A stretch of DNA of 64,000 nucleotides from Candidatus Nanopelagicales bacterium (GTDB lineage: Bacteria > Actinomycetota > Actinomycetes > S36-B12), in the NCBI GenBank assembly GCA_030836325.1, contig JAURQC010000046.1, positions 5,301 to 69,300 of the forward strand. The letters are read 5' to 3'. The notes beneath the pieces were generated by a model. That model was not told where the DNA came from and searched no databases. It worked only from the letters and a program-made list of their open reading frames with translations. The translations under genes were made by a program, and so were the position numbers. Shown piece after piece: positions 35,105 through 45,226 of this stretch (within the stretch, counting starts at the first letter, position 1; each line of letters begins with the position of its first letter).

Positions 35105-35605
35105 ATGGGTTTCAAGGCGCGGCTTGTGTTCTTCGGATACCCGCTCGCAGAGATCTTGATCCTGTGGGGGGTCGCCTCGTTGATCGGCTGGGGTTGGGCT
35201 CTGCTGGGGATGTTCATCGGAATCCCCATCGGAATTGCATTGATGCGCAATGCCGGCGCGAGTGCCACGGTCATGATGCGCGAGGCCAATTCCGATCCGA
35301 AAAAGGCGGCTGCCAAAGCCGGGGCGAGCGTCGGACAGTTCTTGGCCGGCCTGCTGTTCATAGTGCCGGGTTATTTGACCGACCTAGCAGGTGCCGCATT
35401 GCTTATCCCAGGTGTCCGATTGGCAGTCGGAAGGCGCCTCACCAGATCCCTTGGCCAGCAGTCGTGGATGACGCGGATGCCCGGATTCCCGACCTCCGGC
35501 GACGTCATCCAAGGCACGGTGATCGTCGAGGACCTGCGTTACGAGGCCAGCCAGGACGACCCAACGGGGGGCGACGACGCCCCACCGACGCCCCTAGGCC
35601 GGTAG
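35105..35605 (+). CDS. fxsA: FxsA family membrane protein
   Basis: A 166-residue membrane protein with three or four hydrophobic helices (about residues 3-25, 28-48, 78-100). It matches FxsA, which in Escherichia coli relieves F-plasmid-encoded phage exclusion when overproduced; the normal role is unknown. The typical FVGYPLAEI-like start (here FFGYPLAEILIL) and FIVPGYLTDLAG are present. The C-terminal 55 residues are soluble and end in a Pro/Asp-rich tail. The ATG follows ppm1 by 14 bases, with a GGGGGCGAG site in front. Confidence 0.85.
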   Translation: MGFKARLVFFGYPLAEILILWGVASLIGWGWALLGMFIGIPIGIALMRNAGASATVMMREANSDPKKAAAKAGASVGQFLAGLLFIVPGYLTDLAGAALLIPGVRLAVGRRLTRSLGQQSWMTRMPGFPTSGDVIQGTVIVEDLRYEASQDDPTGGDDAPPTPLGR

Positions 35606-35757
35606 GAGCGTCCCTTCAGGCGGCTAACCGGTCAATGGTCGTTGGATGACCACTGTGTACGGATTTTCGGGCATTGGATCCGCCATTGTGAATCAGTCGG
35701 GCGCGTCAACTGCACCCGCTTTCCGTGGCTGATAGCGCAAAATTTCGATTATCGGAC
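35606..35757 (+). other. intergenic stretch between fxsA and the rbpA promoter
   Basis: About 150 bases without a gene. A short inverted pair TGGTC / GACCA (around 35637-35652) could form a small hairpin after fxsA, but there is no T-run. I see no convincing small ORF or RNA. It is among the most AT-rich stretches of the window near 35738-35750. Confidence 0.4.
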
Positions 35758-35784
35758 GGGAACCGAGGCTTCACCCGACGCGTC
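35758..35784 (+). promoter_or_regulatory. ECF-sigma-like promoter upstream of rbpA
   Basis: GGGAAC (35758-35763), a 17-base spacer, then CGTC (35781-35784). This matches the general GGAAC-N16/17-CGTC form recognised by stress-type ECF sigma factors. It lies about 34 bases before the rbpA start, leaving room for the strong AAGGGAGG ribosome site. Confidence 0.5.
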
Positions 35785-35817
35785 CTAGGGGAAAGCACAA
35801 CGGCAAGGGAGGCAGCA

Positions 35818-36171
35818 ATGGGCGAGACTTCAATGAAGGGCACCCGGCTTGGAGCCCTGAGCTACGAGCGCGACGAAAACGTAGCACCGGCAGAACGCCG
35901 AATTGTTCGATACGTCTGTCCTGAGGGACACGTGTCGGATGTGCCGTACTTCGTGGACGCTGACGAAATTCAACGCGAGTGGACGTGTCGCTGTGGGGCC
36001 ACGGCGATCGCAGACGAGATCGCTGCAGAGGAGCCCAAGGCTCAAAAGCCGGCGCGGACGCACTGGGACATGCTCATGGAGCGACGCACCCGCGCCGATC
36101 TTGAAGAGTTGCTCGAGGAGCGCCTGGCGTTACTGCGCGAAACCCGCGAGGAACTGCCCAAGTCGGCTTAG
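35818..36171 (+). CDS. rbpA: RNA polymerase-binding protein RbpA
   Basis: A 117-residue actinobacterial transcription factor that binds RNA polymerase and the principal sigma factor and stabilises open complexes. Seen in order: flexible N-terminal tail (1-28), core beta domain (about 29-70) with YVCPEGHVSDVPYF and TCRCGATA, a basic linker around KPARTHWDM, and the C-terminal sigma-interaction helix LMERRTRADLEELLEERL. The ATG has a strong AAGGGAGG site seven bases upstream. An ECF-type promoter is predicted in front, which would link RbpA level to stress. The 3' end is four bases from the convergent membrane protein gene. Confidence 0.94.
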   Translation: MGETSMKGTRLGALSYERDENVAPAERRIVRYVCPEGHVSDVPYFVDADEIQREWTCRCGATAIADEIAAEEPKAQKPARTHWDMLMERRTRADLEELLEERLALLRETREELPKSA

Positions 36172-36175
36172 TTCG

Positions 36176-36466
36176 TCAGCGCGCGAGAAGAGCGACCACG
36201 ACGACGAGAACGGCGATAGCTGCGCCAATCCCGATCCACGGCGCGAGTTTGGATGATTTCCGGTAAGCCGGCTTGCCCGATCCATCGGAGATCTGCCCGG
36301 CCTTGCGAAGACGATCGTTCTCCCTGGCAATGCGAGCAGCCTTGGCTGCGCGTTCCTCAGCGGATGGCTCCTTGGGGCCACTGGCAGTGAGGGCATCATC
36401 GGGGATGAAGTCCGGGATGTCCGGAAGGTCGTCATCGCCGTTGTTCTCCGGCGGGGAAGTGGTCAT
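36176..36466 (-). CDS. small tail-anchored membrane protein, unknown function
   Basis: A 96-residue protein I do not recognise by family. The N-terminal half is acidic and disordered (NNGDDDLPDIPDFIPDD), followed by a charged helix (SAEERAAKAARIARENDRL) and one C-terminal membrane helix (about residues 74-94) ending in AR. The topology suggests a cytosolic domain with a C-terminal anchor. The start ATG has CATAGT six bases upstream, a weak leaderless-type -10. It follows argG by 25 bases on the same strand and converges with rbpA. Confidence 0.7.
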   Translation of the reverse strand: MTTSPPENNGDDDLPDIPDFIPDDALTASGPKEPSAEERAAKAARIARENDRLRKAGQISDGSGKPAYRKSSKLAPWIGIGAAIAVLVVVVALLAR

Positions 36467-36491
36467 AACTCCACTATGGCACGACGCACGA

Positions 36492-38800
<2,309 letters not shown>

Positions 38801-38846
38801 CAGGTGTGGTGTCGGGCGGTAGAACTGCCACCGTAGGATTAAGCCG

Positions 38847-38860
38847 ATAATGCACATTAT
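38847..38860. repeat. short perfect inverted repeat upstream of the methyltransferase gene
   Basis: ATAATG-CA-CATTAT, six-base arms with a two-base centre, AT-rich in a GC-rich setting. It sits 26 bases before the GTG at 38887 and could be an operator; its left arm can also serve as part of a GATAAT -10. Confidence 0.4.
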
Positions 38861-38886
38861 GTCCGTAGCAAGCCAGGAGGCCCCTC

Positions 38887-39507
38887 GTGCCTGAGTCGTC
38901 GTCGGCCCACTGGGACCGATCCTTCTCACCCACCGAATCTGGTGACTACACAACCCGGGGCTGGTTTCAGTCCTCTGCCGACCCCAGCTGGACGATGATC
39001 GGCGACCTTGATGTGTCGACTCCTGCCATTGACGTTGGTGCAGGCGCTTCAGTCTGGATAGACGAAGCCCTGGACCGTGGCTGGAGCGAACTGAGCGTCA
39101 TTGATTGGTCTGTCGTGGCACTGAACATCTCTCGAGTGCGACTGTCTTCACGGGCTGATCAGGTGAACTGGATTAATCACGACCTCTTGTCTTGGATTCC
39201 CCCGCGCACCTACGGCCTGTGGCACGACCGCGCCGTATTGCACTTCCTGCTCGACGACCAACAACGAGCGCGCTACGCCTCGGTTCTTCGGGCGGCCACC
39301 GCACCGGGATCGGTTGTTGTTATCGGTGGTTTCTCGGCATCAGGACCCGACATGTGCGCCGGACTACCCGTGCGCCATCAATCCGTTGAGGACTTCGAGA
39401 CCCTGTTCGGTGATGATTTCACAATCGAACAATCGTTCGATCAGGTCCACATCCGACCTGATGCTGACACCCAGGACTATTTGTGGGTCCGCGCCGTCAG
39501 GCTTTAA
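38887..39507 (+). CDS. class I SAM-dependent methyltransferase
   Basis: A 206-residue AdoMet-dependent methyltransferase. Motif I is PAIDVGAGASVWIDEA near residues 50-65, followed by the acidic strand end SVIDWS; the motif IV region is LWHDRAVLHFLLD. The N-terminal HWDRSFSPTE segment is typical of small-molecule methyltransferases of the thiopurine/tellurite type, but the substrate is unknown. The GTG start has a CCAGGAGGC ribosome site. The next gene, an acetyltransferase, starts two bases after its stop. Confidence 0.85.
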   Translation: MPESSSAHWDRSFSPTESGDYTTRGWFQSSADPSWTMIGDLDVSTPAIDVGAGASVWIDEALDRGWSELSVIDWSVVALNISRVRLSSRADQVNWINHDLLSWIPPRTYGLWHDRAVLHFLLDDQQRARYASVLRAATAPGSVVVIGGFSASGPDMCAGLPVRHQSVEDFETLFGDDFTIEQSFDQVHIRPDADTQDYLWVRAVRL

Positions 39508-39509
39508 CA

Positions 39510-40034
39510 GTGCCGCTGCCGAACTCCCCGTCGCGCCTTTATTTTCGACGCGCTGAATTCGGCGACGTTCCTCGCCTTCGAGGCTGGGAGCAGGCTGATC
39601 ACGTCTCTTGCGTCATGGGAACCGACCCGGGTTGGCAGTGGGAGACCGAGCTTGCTGTCCAGTGGCAAGAGGTGTGGATCTGCGAGGTCGATGGCTGCCC
39701 GATAGGCGTCGTCGTTGTACTCGATGCAGAGTCCGAGCCGACCCGCTACTGGGGAGAGGTCTCCCCCGGCACCTTCGCGATCGACATCTGGATCGGTGAG
39801 CCGGACGCTCTCCGGCGTGGCTACGGCACCGCGATGATGACGCATGCGATTGAACGTGCTTTCGTCGACCATCATGCGCACACAATCCTCATCGATCCCC
39901 TGGTGACGAACCTCGGCGCGATCACCTTCCATCGACGACTCGGCTTTACCGACGTTGTGGAACGCCGACTGGGGAATGACGATTGCCTTGTCTTACGCAT
40001 TGAGCGTCACGACTGGACGCGTCCTGGGAAATAG
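39510..40034 (+). CDS. GNAT-family N-acetyltransferase, AAC(6')-like
   Basis: A 174-residue GCN5-related acetyltransferase. The acetyl-CoA pyrophosphate loop is seen as LRRGYGTAMM and the late LGAITFHRRLGF strand-helix is characteristic. The TFAIDIWIGEPDALRRGYG context resembles aminoglycoside 6'-N-acetyltransferases and siderophore-type acetylases; drug modification should not be assumed. The GTG start lies two bases after the methyltransferase stop. A perfect 13-base inverted repeat follows the gene. Confidence 0.82.
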   Translation: MPLPNSPSRLYFRRAEFGDVPRLRGWEQADHVSCVMGTDPGWQWETELAVQWQEVWICEVDGCPIGVVVVLDAESEPTRYWGEVSPGTFAIDIWIGEPDALRRGYGTAMMTHAIERAFVDHHAHTILIDPLVTNLGAITFHRRLGFTDVVERRLGNDDCLVLRIERHDWTRPGK

Positions 40035-40045
40035 TGCACACAACC

Positions 40046-40088
40046 CCACATGCTGGGAGATCGTCCGTCAATCGCCCAGCATGTGGGA
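40046..40088. terminator. perfect 13-base inverted repeat, probable bidirectional terminator
   Basis: CCCACATGCTGGG and its exact reverse complement CCCAGCATGTGGG are separated by 17 bases. It lies exactly between the convergent ends of the acetyltransferase gene and gcvP. On the plus strand it is followed by AAAAAGG, not T residues, so it is not a textbook intrinsic terminator. Confidence 0.6.
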
Positions 40089-40096
40089 AAAAGGTG

Positions 40097-42934
40097 TTAA
40101 GGGGCTACGAGTTCCTCCGGCCGCGGGCACGAACACACCAGATTGCGGTCGCCGTAGGCACCGTCGATCCGGCGAACGGGTGGCCAGTACTTGCCGTTCT
40201 CCATTCCCGGCGCCGGGAAAGCCGCAAGACGTGCGGGGTAGGCGTGGTTCCACTCCCCGATCAGGCAGTCGGCCGTATGCGGCGCGTTGACCAACGGGTT
40301 GTCGTCGTCCGGCCACTGTCCGGCTTCAACAGCGTCGATCTCCGCCTTGATCGCGATCATCGCGTCGCAGAAGCGATCCAGTTCGGCCAAGTCCTCGCTC
40401 TCGGTCGGCTCAACCATCAGCGTGCCAGCCACCGGGAAAGACATGGTTGGTGCGTGAAAGCCATAGTCAATGAGTCGCTTGGCGATGTCGTCAACACTGA
40501 CACCGCTCGCCGCTGTCAACGGTCGGATGTCCAGGATGCACTCGTGTGCAACAGTGCCGTTGGGTGCGGTGTACAAGATCGGGTAGTGATCCTTCAATCG
40601 GTGTGCGATGTAGTTAGCCGACAGGATCGCGACGCTGGTCGCCTCGCGCAGGCCGTCGTCGCCCATCATGCGGATGTACATCCAAGGGATTGGCAGAATG
40701 CCCGCACTCCCCCACGGCGCTCCGCTGACCGGCCCCATGCCCCCGTCGGCGAATCCGCGTCCGCTTGGACCTGCATCAGGGCGAAGGGGATGACCCGGCA
40801 GATACGGCGCGAGGTGCGCGCGGACCCCGATCGGTCCCACGCCCGGACCCCCTCCCCCGTGCGGAATCGCGAACGTCTTGTGCAAGTTCAGATGCGACAC
40901 GTCGGCGCCGAACTTCCCCGGCTTGGCCAGACCAACGAGGGCATTGAGGTTGGCACCATCGACGTAGACCTGACCGCCAGCGTCGTGGACAAGACCACAG
41001 ATTTCCTGCACGGCGTCTTCGAAGACGCCGTGAGTGGACGGGTAGGTGATCATCAGTGCCGCGAGGTTCTCACCATGCTGTGCGATCTTCGCCTTAAGGT
41101 CCTCGACGTCAACGTCTCCGCTGTCGTCGCAGGCAACAACCACAACCTTCATCCCAGCCATCACCGCACTTGCGGCGTTCGTGCCGTGGGCGCTGCTCGG
41201 GATGAGGCAGATCGAACGCTGATCGTCGCCGTTGGCACGGTGGTACGCGCGGATCGCCATCAACCCTGCGAACTCGCCCTGCGACCCAGCGTTGGGCTGC
41301 ACCGACACGGCGTCGTATCCGGTAATCCCTACGAGCCAAGCTTCAAGCTCGGAAATGATGTCCACGTACGGCTGAACCTGATCAGCGGGCGCGAACGGAT
41401 GGGCAGCGGCGAACTGTGGCCAGGTGATAGGAGCCATTTGCGCTGCAGCATTGAGTTTCATCGTGCACGAGCCCAACGGAATCATCGTGCGGTCAAGAGC
41501 AAGATCCTTATCCGCTAGGGAACGCATGTAACGCATCAAGGAGGTCTCACTGCGGTACTGCTGGAAGACCTGGAACTGAAGCAACTCCCCCGTCCGCGTC
41601 AGGGCCGCAGGCAAAGCGTCGTCAGCGCCGACGGCAAGTTCGAAGCCCAATGCTCGAGCGAGGGTCTGTGCCTGCTCATCGGTGGTCGTCTCATCGACTG
41701 TGAAGCACACGACGTCGTCCCCGACCGTTCGGATGTTCACGCCAGCGGCGGCAGCGGCCGCGCACAACTGCTGCGCCTTTCCGGATGATTCGATCGCAAT
41801 AGTGTCGAAGAAGTCAGCGTTGAGGGTTGTCAGTCCCGCTTCCTTCGCACCTTCATTGAGCCGGGCTGCAAGGCCGTGCACGCCACGCGCGATTGCAGTC
41901 AGCCCCTCCGGGCCGTGGTAAACCGCATACATGCCAGCCAAAACGGCAAGCAGCACCTGGGCCGTGCAGATATTGCTCGTCGCCTTCTCGCGTCGGATGT
42001 GTTGCTCACGGGTCTGGAGCGCAAGCCGGTAGCTCGGTCGACCATCGACATCCACACTGACGCCAACCAAGCGGCCCGGCAGGGAGCGCTCAAGACCGGA
42101 TCGAACGGCGATGTAGCCCGCGTGCGGTCCGCCGAATGACATCGGCACACCAAAGCGCTGCATGGACCCCACTGCGATGTCTGCACCTAGTGCCCCGGGT
42201 GACTCCACTAGCGTCAAGGCGAGGGGATCTGCATCCACGATCACCAGCGCCCCCCGCTCCTTGGCCTGTGAGATGACGCCACGCGGATCGACGAACGCTC
42301 CAGTAGAAGACGGATAGGCGATGACGACGCCGGAGAAGTCACCCTCGGGAAGCCCCTTGGACAGATCGAAGTCCACGAGTTCGATGCCTTGCGGCTCAGC
42401 TCGCGTTGCGACGACCGCTCGAACCTGCGGGTGCACGCCTGCATCAATCGCGAGCCGGGAGACGCCTTTGGGCCCGTGCTTGATGGCCAATCCCATGGCC
42501 TCTGCGACAGCCGTCGGTTCATCCAAAAGTGACGAACCAGCGACGGCAAGGCCAGTGAGATCCTCCACGAGGGTTTGGAAGTTCAGTAGTGCTTCCAGGC
42601 GCCCCTGGGAGATCTCTGGTTGGTAGGGCGTGTAGGCCGTGTACCAACCGGGGTTGAGAAGGATGCCCCGCTTGATCACCTCGGGCATCACCGTTCCGTG
42701 ATAGCCCAAACCGATCATCGAGGTTGGGAGTTCGACCCCCGAGATGCGTCGCTCGAGCTCGGCAAGGGCCTCAGATTCGCTGCTCGCGACAGGAATTCCC
42801 ATGTTGTCGGTGTCCAAGATCCCCGCCGGAACAACGGCTTGAACGAAGGAGTCAAGATCGGAATAACCAAGTTCGGCGAGCATCTGCGGAATGTCCGAAT
42901 TGCGGGGACCAATGTGACGGGCACTGAAATCCAT
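40097..42934 (-). CDS. gcvP: glycine dehydrogenase (decarboxylating), P protein
   Basis: The P protein of the glycine cleavage system (945 residues) decarboxylates glycine with pyridoxal phosphate and passes aminomethyl to lipoylated GcvH. The single-chain form has two related halves. The PLP Lys is in [18 protein letters not shown] near residue 684, and [11 protein letters not shown] and [20 protein letters not shown] mark the N-terminal half. The gene stands alone behind a tandem glycine riboswitch on its 5' side; gcvH is 3 kb upstream on the same strand and gcvT is not in the window. A GGAGAG site precedes the ATG. Confidence 0.96.
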   Translation of the reverse strand: MDFSARHIGPRNSDIPQMLAELGYSDLDSFVQAVVPAGILDTDNMGIPVASSESEALAELERRISGVELPTSMIGLGYHGTVMPEVIKRGILLNPGWYTAYTPYQPEISQGRLEALLNFQTLVEDLTGLAVAGSSLLDEPTAVAEAMGLAIKHGPKGVSRLAIDAGVHPQVRAVVATRAEPQGIELVDFDLSKGLPEGDFSGVVIAYPSSTGAFVDPRGVISQAKERGALVIVDADPLALTLVESPGALGADIAVGSMQRFGVPMSFGGPHAGYIAVRSGLERSLPGRLVGVSVDVDGRPSYRLALQTREQHIRREKATSNICTAQVLLAVLAGMYAVYHGPEGLTAIARGVHGLAARLNEGAKEAGLTTLNADFFDTIAIESSGKAQQLCAAAAAAGVNIRTVGDDVVCFTVDETTTDEQAQTLARALGFELAVGADDALPAALTRTGELLQFQVFQQYRSETSLMRYMRSLADKDLALDRTMIPLGSCTMKLNAAAQMAPITWPQFAAAHPFAPADQVQPYVDIISELEAWLVGITGYDAVSVQPNAGSQGEFAGLMAIRAYHRANGDDQRSICLIPSSAHGTNAASAVMAGMKVVVVACDDSGDVDVEDLKAKIAQHGENLAALMITYPSTHGVFEDAVQEICGLVHDAGGQVYVDGANLNALVGLAKPGKFGADVSHLNLHKTFAIPHGGGGPGVGPIGVRAHLAPYLPGHPLRPDAGPSGRGFADGGMGPVSGAPWGSAGILPIPWMYIRMMGDDGLREATSVAILSANYIAHRLKDHYPILYTAPNGTVAHECILDIRPLTAASGVSVDDIAKRLIDYGFHAPTMSFPVAGTLMVEPTESEDLAELDRFCDAMIAIKAEIDAVEAGQWPDDDNPLVNAPHTADCLIGEWNHAYPARLAAFPAPGMENGKYWPPVRRIDGAYGDRNLVCSCPRPEELVAP

Positions 42935-42965
42935 CTGGCTCTCCAGGCGTCGAGGGCGAACAGCG

Positions 42966-43183
42966 TTGGCACTGCTCCCCCTCTGTTACCCACGCAAGCG
43001 TGACCTGAGAGCTTCACCGCCACCAGCGATTGCTCGCCGGCCGAGGCTTTCACCGTCGGTAGGGACAGGTCCCTTTTCCAGAGATGCCTACTCGAGCGGT
43101 ACCGGTGCCTGAGAGTTTGTCGGGGCAATTGCTCCTTCGGCGGCCTCTACCCTGGCTGGATAGCGACTCTCTCCCGCACGAGA
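42966..43183 (-). promoter_or_regulatory. tandem glycine riboswitch controlling gcvP
   Basis: On the minus strand, two consecutive glycine aptamers are visible. The first runs from GGGAGAGAGTC through GCCGCCGAAGGAGCAA to ACTCTCAGGCACC and CTCTGGAAAA. The second runs through GGTGAAAGCC and GGCGGTGAAGCTCTCAGGTC to GGTAACAGAGGGGG. These are the hallmark conserved cores of the class. The switch ends about 30 bases before the gcvP ATG. In known cases glycine binding turns on glycine cleavage genes. Confidence 0.9.
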
Positions 43184-43216
43184 TGTTCAGCGATACAGAT
43201 GATACCGAAGATGACG

Positions 43217-43789
43217 TCAGCCGGCAGCACGTTGGGCACGGCGTTGCGCGAGCTCGTCCGTTACACCAGCGGGAACCACGTTCTCACCGTCCGGATCCTC
43301 GGCGGGCAGCGTCGCCAAAGTGCCCTCCACCTCACGCCAGACACTGCCGACGGCGATTCCGAAAACTCCCTGGCCGCCCCGAACAAGGTCTACTACCTCG
43401 TCCGCGCTGCGGCACTCGTAGATGCTCGCGCCGTCGCTCATCAAAGTAATCCGGGCCAGGTCGTCGCCCTCGCGCGTAGTCAGGTGGTCTACTGCTGCGC
43501 GAATGTTCTGCAGGGACACACCGGTATCGATCAGACGCTTGACGATCCGGAGGATCAAGATGTCGCGGAAGCTGTAGAGGCGCTGGGTGCCTGATCCGGC
43601 AGCGCCGCGAACCGTGGGAGCAACTAGGCCCGTGCGGGCCCAGTAATCCAATTGCCGGTAGGTGATCCCGGCCGCCGAGCAGGCGACGGGGCCGCGGTAG
43701 CCGACGTGTGCGGGCAACGGGCGAAGGTCGGCATCATCGAAAAGTGCGCCCTGGTTCGACTCGTCCGCGGGCATCTGCCTACCGGTCAC
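43217..43789 (-). CDS. MerR-family transcriptional regulator (Rv1830-like)
   Basis: A 190-residue MerR-type protein. The winged helix-turn-helix (residues 28-98) has VGYRGPVACSAAGITYRQLDYW and RLYSFRDILILRIVKRL, followed by a C-terminal domain (100-175) that resembles the second half of FtsR. There are no cysteine clusters for metal sensing. The gene occupies the same position as Rv1830 of Mycobacterium tuberculosis, between the bifunctional nuclease and gcvP. The GTG start has GAGGAGGAG just upstream, and TAGGGT at 43811-43816 would give a leader of about 16 bases. Confidence 0.88.
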   Translation of the reverse strand: MTGRQMPADESNQGALFDDADLRPLPAHVGYRGPVACSAAGITYRQLDYWARTGLVAPTVRGAAGSGTQRLYSFRDILILRIVKRLIDTGVSLQNIRAAVDHLTTREGDDLARITLMSDGASIYECRSADEVVDLVRGGQGVFGIAVGSVWREVEGTLATLPAEDPDGENVVPAGVTDELAQRRAQRAAG

Positions 43790-43810
43790 TGCTCCTCCTC
43801 ATCCGGCCTC

Positions 43811-43816
43811 ACCCTA
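43811..43816 (-). promoter_or_regulatory. -10 candidate of the MerR gene
   Basis: TAGGGT on the minus strand, 21 bases before the GTG at 43789. The short leader holds a strong GAGGAGGAG ribosome site. Confidence 0.45.
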
Positions 43817-43838
43817 CTGCCGAGCCGAGGGCCCAGGC

Positions 43839-43857
43839 GCGGGTTCTGGTGACCCGC
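43839..43857. repeat. short inverted repeat between bifunctional nuclease and MerR genes
   Basis: GCGGGT-TCTGGTG-ACCCGC, six-base perfect arms with a seven-base loop. It lies after the nuclease gene on the minus strand and may be a weak terminator; there is no T-run. Confidence 0.35.
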
Positions 43858-43955
43858 TGGGGAAGCCGTGGGAAGGAATCTAGGCAGCGGTCACGAGCCC
43901 GACAATGCGACACGCCAACACACATTGGACCTAAGTCTCAAGGTCAACTGAAGGC

Positions 43956-44444
43956 TCAGGACGCGCCGGGAGCGCCGAAATCCTCGGGTGAGACCTGGTC
44001 CAAGAACTCTCGGAACTTCTCGACTTGGTCCTCTTCAACTGGCTCATCCTCGTCTGGAATCTCGATTCCGGCCTCATCAACAACCTGCTCTGCGCCCACG
44101 ATTGGCACTTCAGCGCGTAGCGCGAGAGCGATGGCATCGGACGGTCGTGCGGGAACTTCAAGTCCGCTCTCGAAGACGATGAGCGCATAGAACACTCCAT
44201 CCGCCAAATCCGTGATGCGCACCTCTTTGACCGGGGCTTCGAGTGCCTCCAGCAGGTCGCGCATCAGATCGTGCGTAAGCGGCCGCGGTGGAACTACGCC
44301 TTGCTGTGCGTACGCGATGGCCGTGGCTTCCACTGCCCCGACCCAGATCGGTAGGTACCGTTCGCCGTTCCGTTCGCGCAGCAGCACGATGGGAGTGTTC
44401 GACGGCATCTCCATTCGGACGCCCACCACATCGAGATCGATCAT
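43956..44444 (-). CDS. bifunctional nuclease family protein (DUF151)
   Basis: A 162-residue protein of the DUF151 family. The body (residues 1-135) has MIDLDVVGVRMEMPSNTPIVL, LPIWVGAVEATAIA and the RPSDAIALALR motif, all diagnostic. The C-terminal 30 residues are very acidic. Some family members show RNase/DNase activity in plants and bacteria; the bacterial role is not settled. It is the Rv1829-like member of the conserved block. TAGCCT stands exactly six bases before the ATG, so it can be a separate leaderless message. Confidence 0.88.
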   Translation of the reverse strand: MIDLDVVGVRMEMPSNTPIVLLRERNGERYLPIWVGAVEATAIAYAQQGVVPPRPLTHDLMRDLLEALEAPVKEVRITDLADGVFYALIVFESGLEVPARPSDAIALALRAEVPIVGAEQVVDEAGIEIPDEDEPVEEDQVEKFREFLDQVSPEDFGAPGAS

Positions 44445-44450
44445 GGCTCA

Positions 44451-44456
44451 AGGCTA
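44451..44456 (-). promoter_or_regulatory. -10 element of the bifunctional nuclease gene
   Basis: TAGCCT on the minus strand with six bases (TGAGCC) to the ATG at 44444. A leaderless start is predicted. Confidence 0.6.
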
Positions 44457-44462
44457 ACCGTG

Positions 44463-44517
44463 CAGAGCGTCTCGTGACAGTCGTGAGGTCACGCCCAGAG
44501 TGAAATTGCCAGCTCTG
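44463..44517. repeat. nested inverted repeats after ftsR
   Basis: Outer arms CAGAGC (44463-44468) and GCTCTG (44512-44517) enclose an inner pair CGTGAC (44473-44478) and GTCACG (44488-44493). The element lies in the 74-base gap between ftsR and the nuclease gene. It may act as a terminator for the garA-ftsR message. Confidence 0.4.
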
Positions 44518-44518
44518 T

Positions 44519-45226
44519 CTAGGCTTTCCCAGCGCGGATTAATTCGGCACGGAGCAAAGACGCGTGCAATTGGACGAATAAGGCAGCGATCTCTCGGATC
44601 GCCTCCTGCGATCGAACGCGTGAGTCGCGTTCATGACCCGTGGTGCGCGTGAACGGGGTAGCCATCTGCTCGATGAGACCCGACTCCCGGTCTGCTACTA
44701 CCCGAAAACTACGCATGTGTCGGCCCTCGAAGCCGAAGGCCGACAGTCGTGCAGCCACCTGGCAAATGGTCGCGGCATCTTCGTCGTAATGCCCGGCGGG
44801 GCTAACCCAGACCAGCCCGAGTTCTTCAAGTTCAGCCACATAGGACTCATCGAGTTGGGTCATCTCTGCGAGCTCGCCACGCGTTAGACGAAGGCGTCCC
44901 GCACCTGGACGGAAGTCTTCTGGTCGCATGCCGCTGCCGGCAACAACCGTCTCTTCGGCATTTTGGTCGAGTTGCTCGCGGATGACTTTCAGCGGGAGGT
45001 ACTGATCACGCTGAAGGATCAGGACCTCGCGCAAGCGGCGGACATCGTCGTCGGTGAACCTGCGATATCCGCTAGACGTTCGCGCCGGGATGACCAGACC
45101 CTCGGTTTCCAGAAACCGGATCTTGCTGATGGTGACGTCGGGAAAGTCGCGCTTGAGGACGCTGTGCACTTCTCCGATGCTCAGCGTGCCTTTGCTCGAC
45201 GGCTCCACAGCCTCGCGCGCACTCAT
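44519..45226 (-). CDS. ftsR: MerR-family cell division regulator FtsR
   Basis: A 235-residue MerR-family regulator of the Rv1828/FtsR type, which activates ftsZ in corynebacteria. The helix-turn-helix region (residues 14-85) has TLSIGEVHSVLKRDFPDVTISKIRFLE and GYRRFTDDDVRRLREVL. A second, C-terminal winged-helix-like domain (about 110-235) begins RLTRGELAEMTQLDESYVAELEELG and ends in a helix rich in Leu and Ala. It overlaps the FHA gene by four bases (ATGA), so it is translated with it. Confidence 0.9.
   Translation of the reverse strand: MSAREAVEPSSKGTLSIGEVHSVLKRDFPDVTISKIRFLETEGLVIPARTSSGYRRFTDDDVRRLREVLILQRDQYLPLKVIREQLDQNAEETVVAGSGMRPEDFRPGAGRLRLTRGELAEMTQLDESYVAELEELGLVWVSPAGHYDEDAATICQVAARLSAFGFEGRHMRSFRVVADRESGLIEQMATPFTRTTGHERDSRVRSQEAIREIAALFVQLHASLLRAELIRAGKA

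Noticed and set aside
39510..40034. Acetyltransferase as an aminoglycoside resistance enzyme
   Set aside because: Similarity is at the fold level only; no mobile context and no substrate-specific residues can be read.
40034..41518. Long open frame of 494 codons on the plus strand inside gcvP
   Set aside because: It lies opposite the strongly conserved gcvP coding sequence; its Arg/His-rich translation has no recognisable domain and is the expected antisense shadow in GC-rich DNA.
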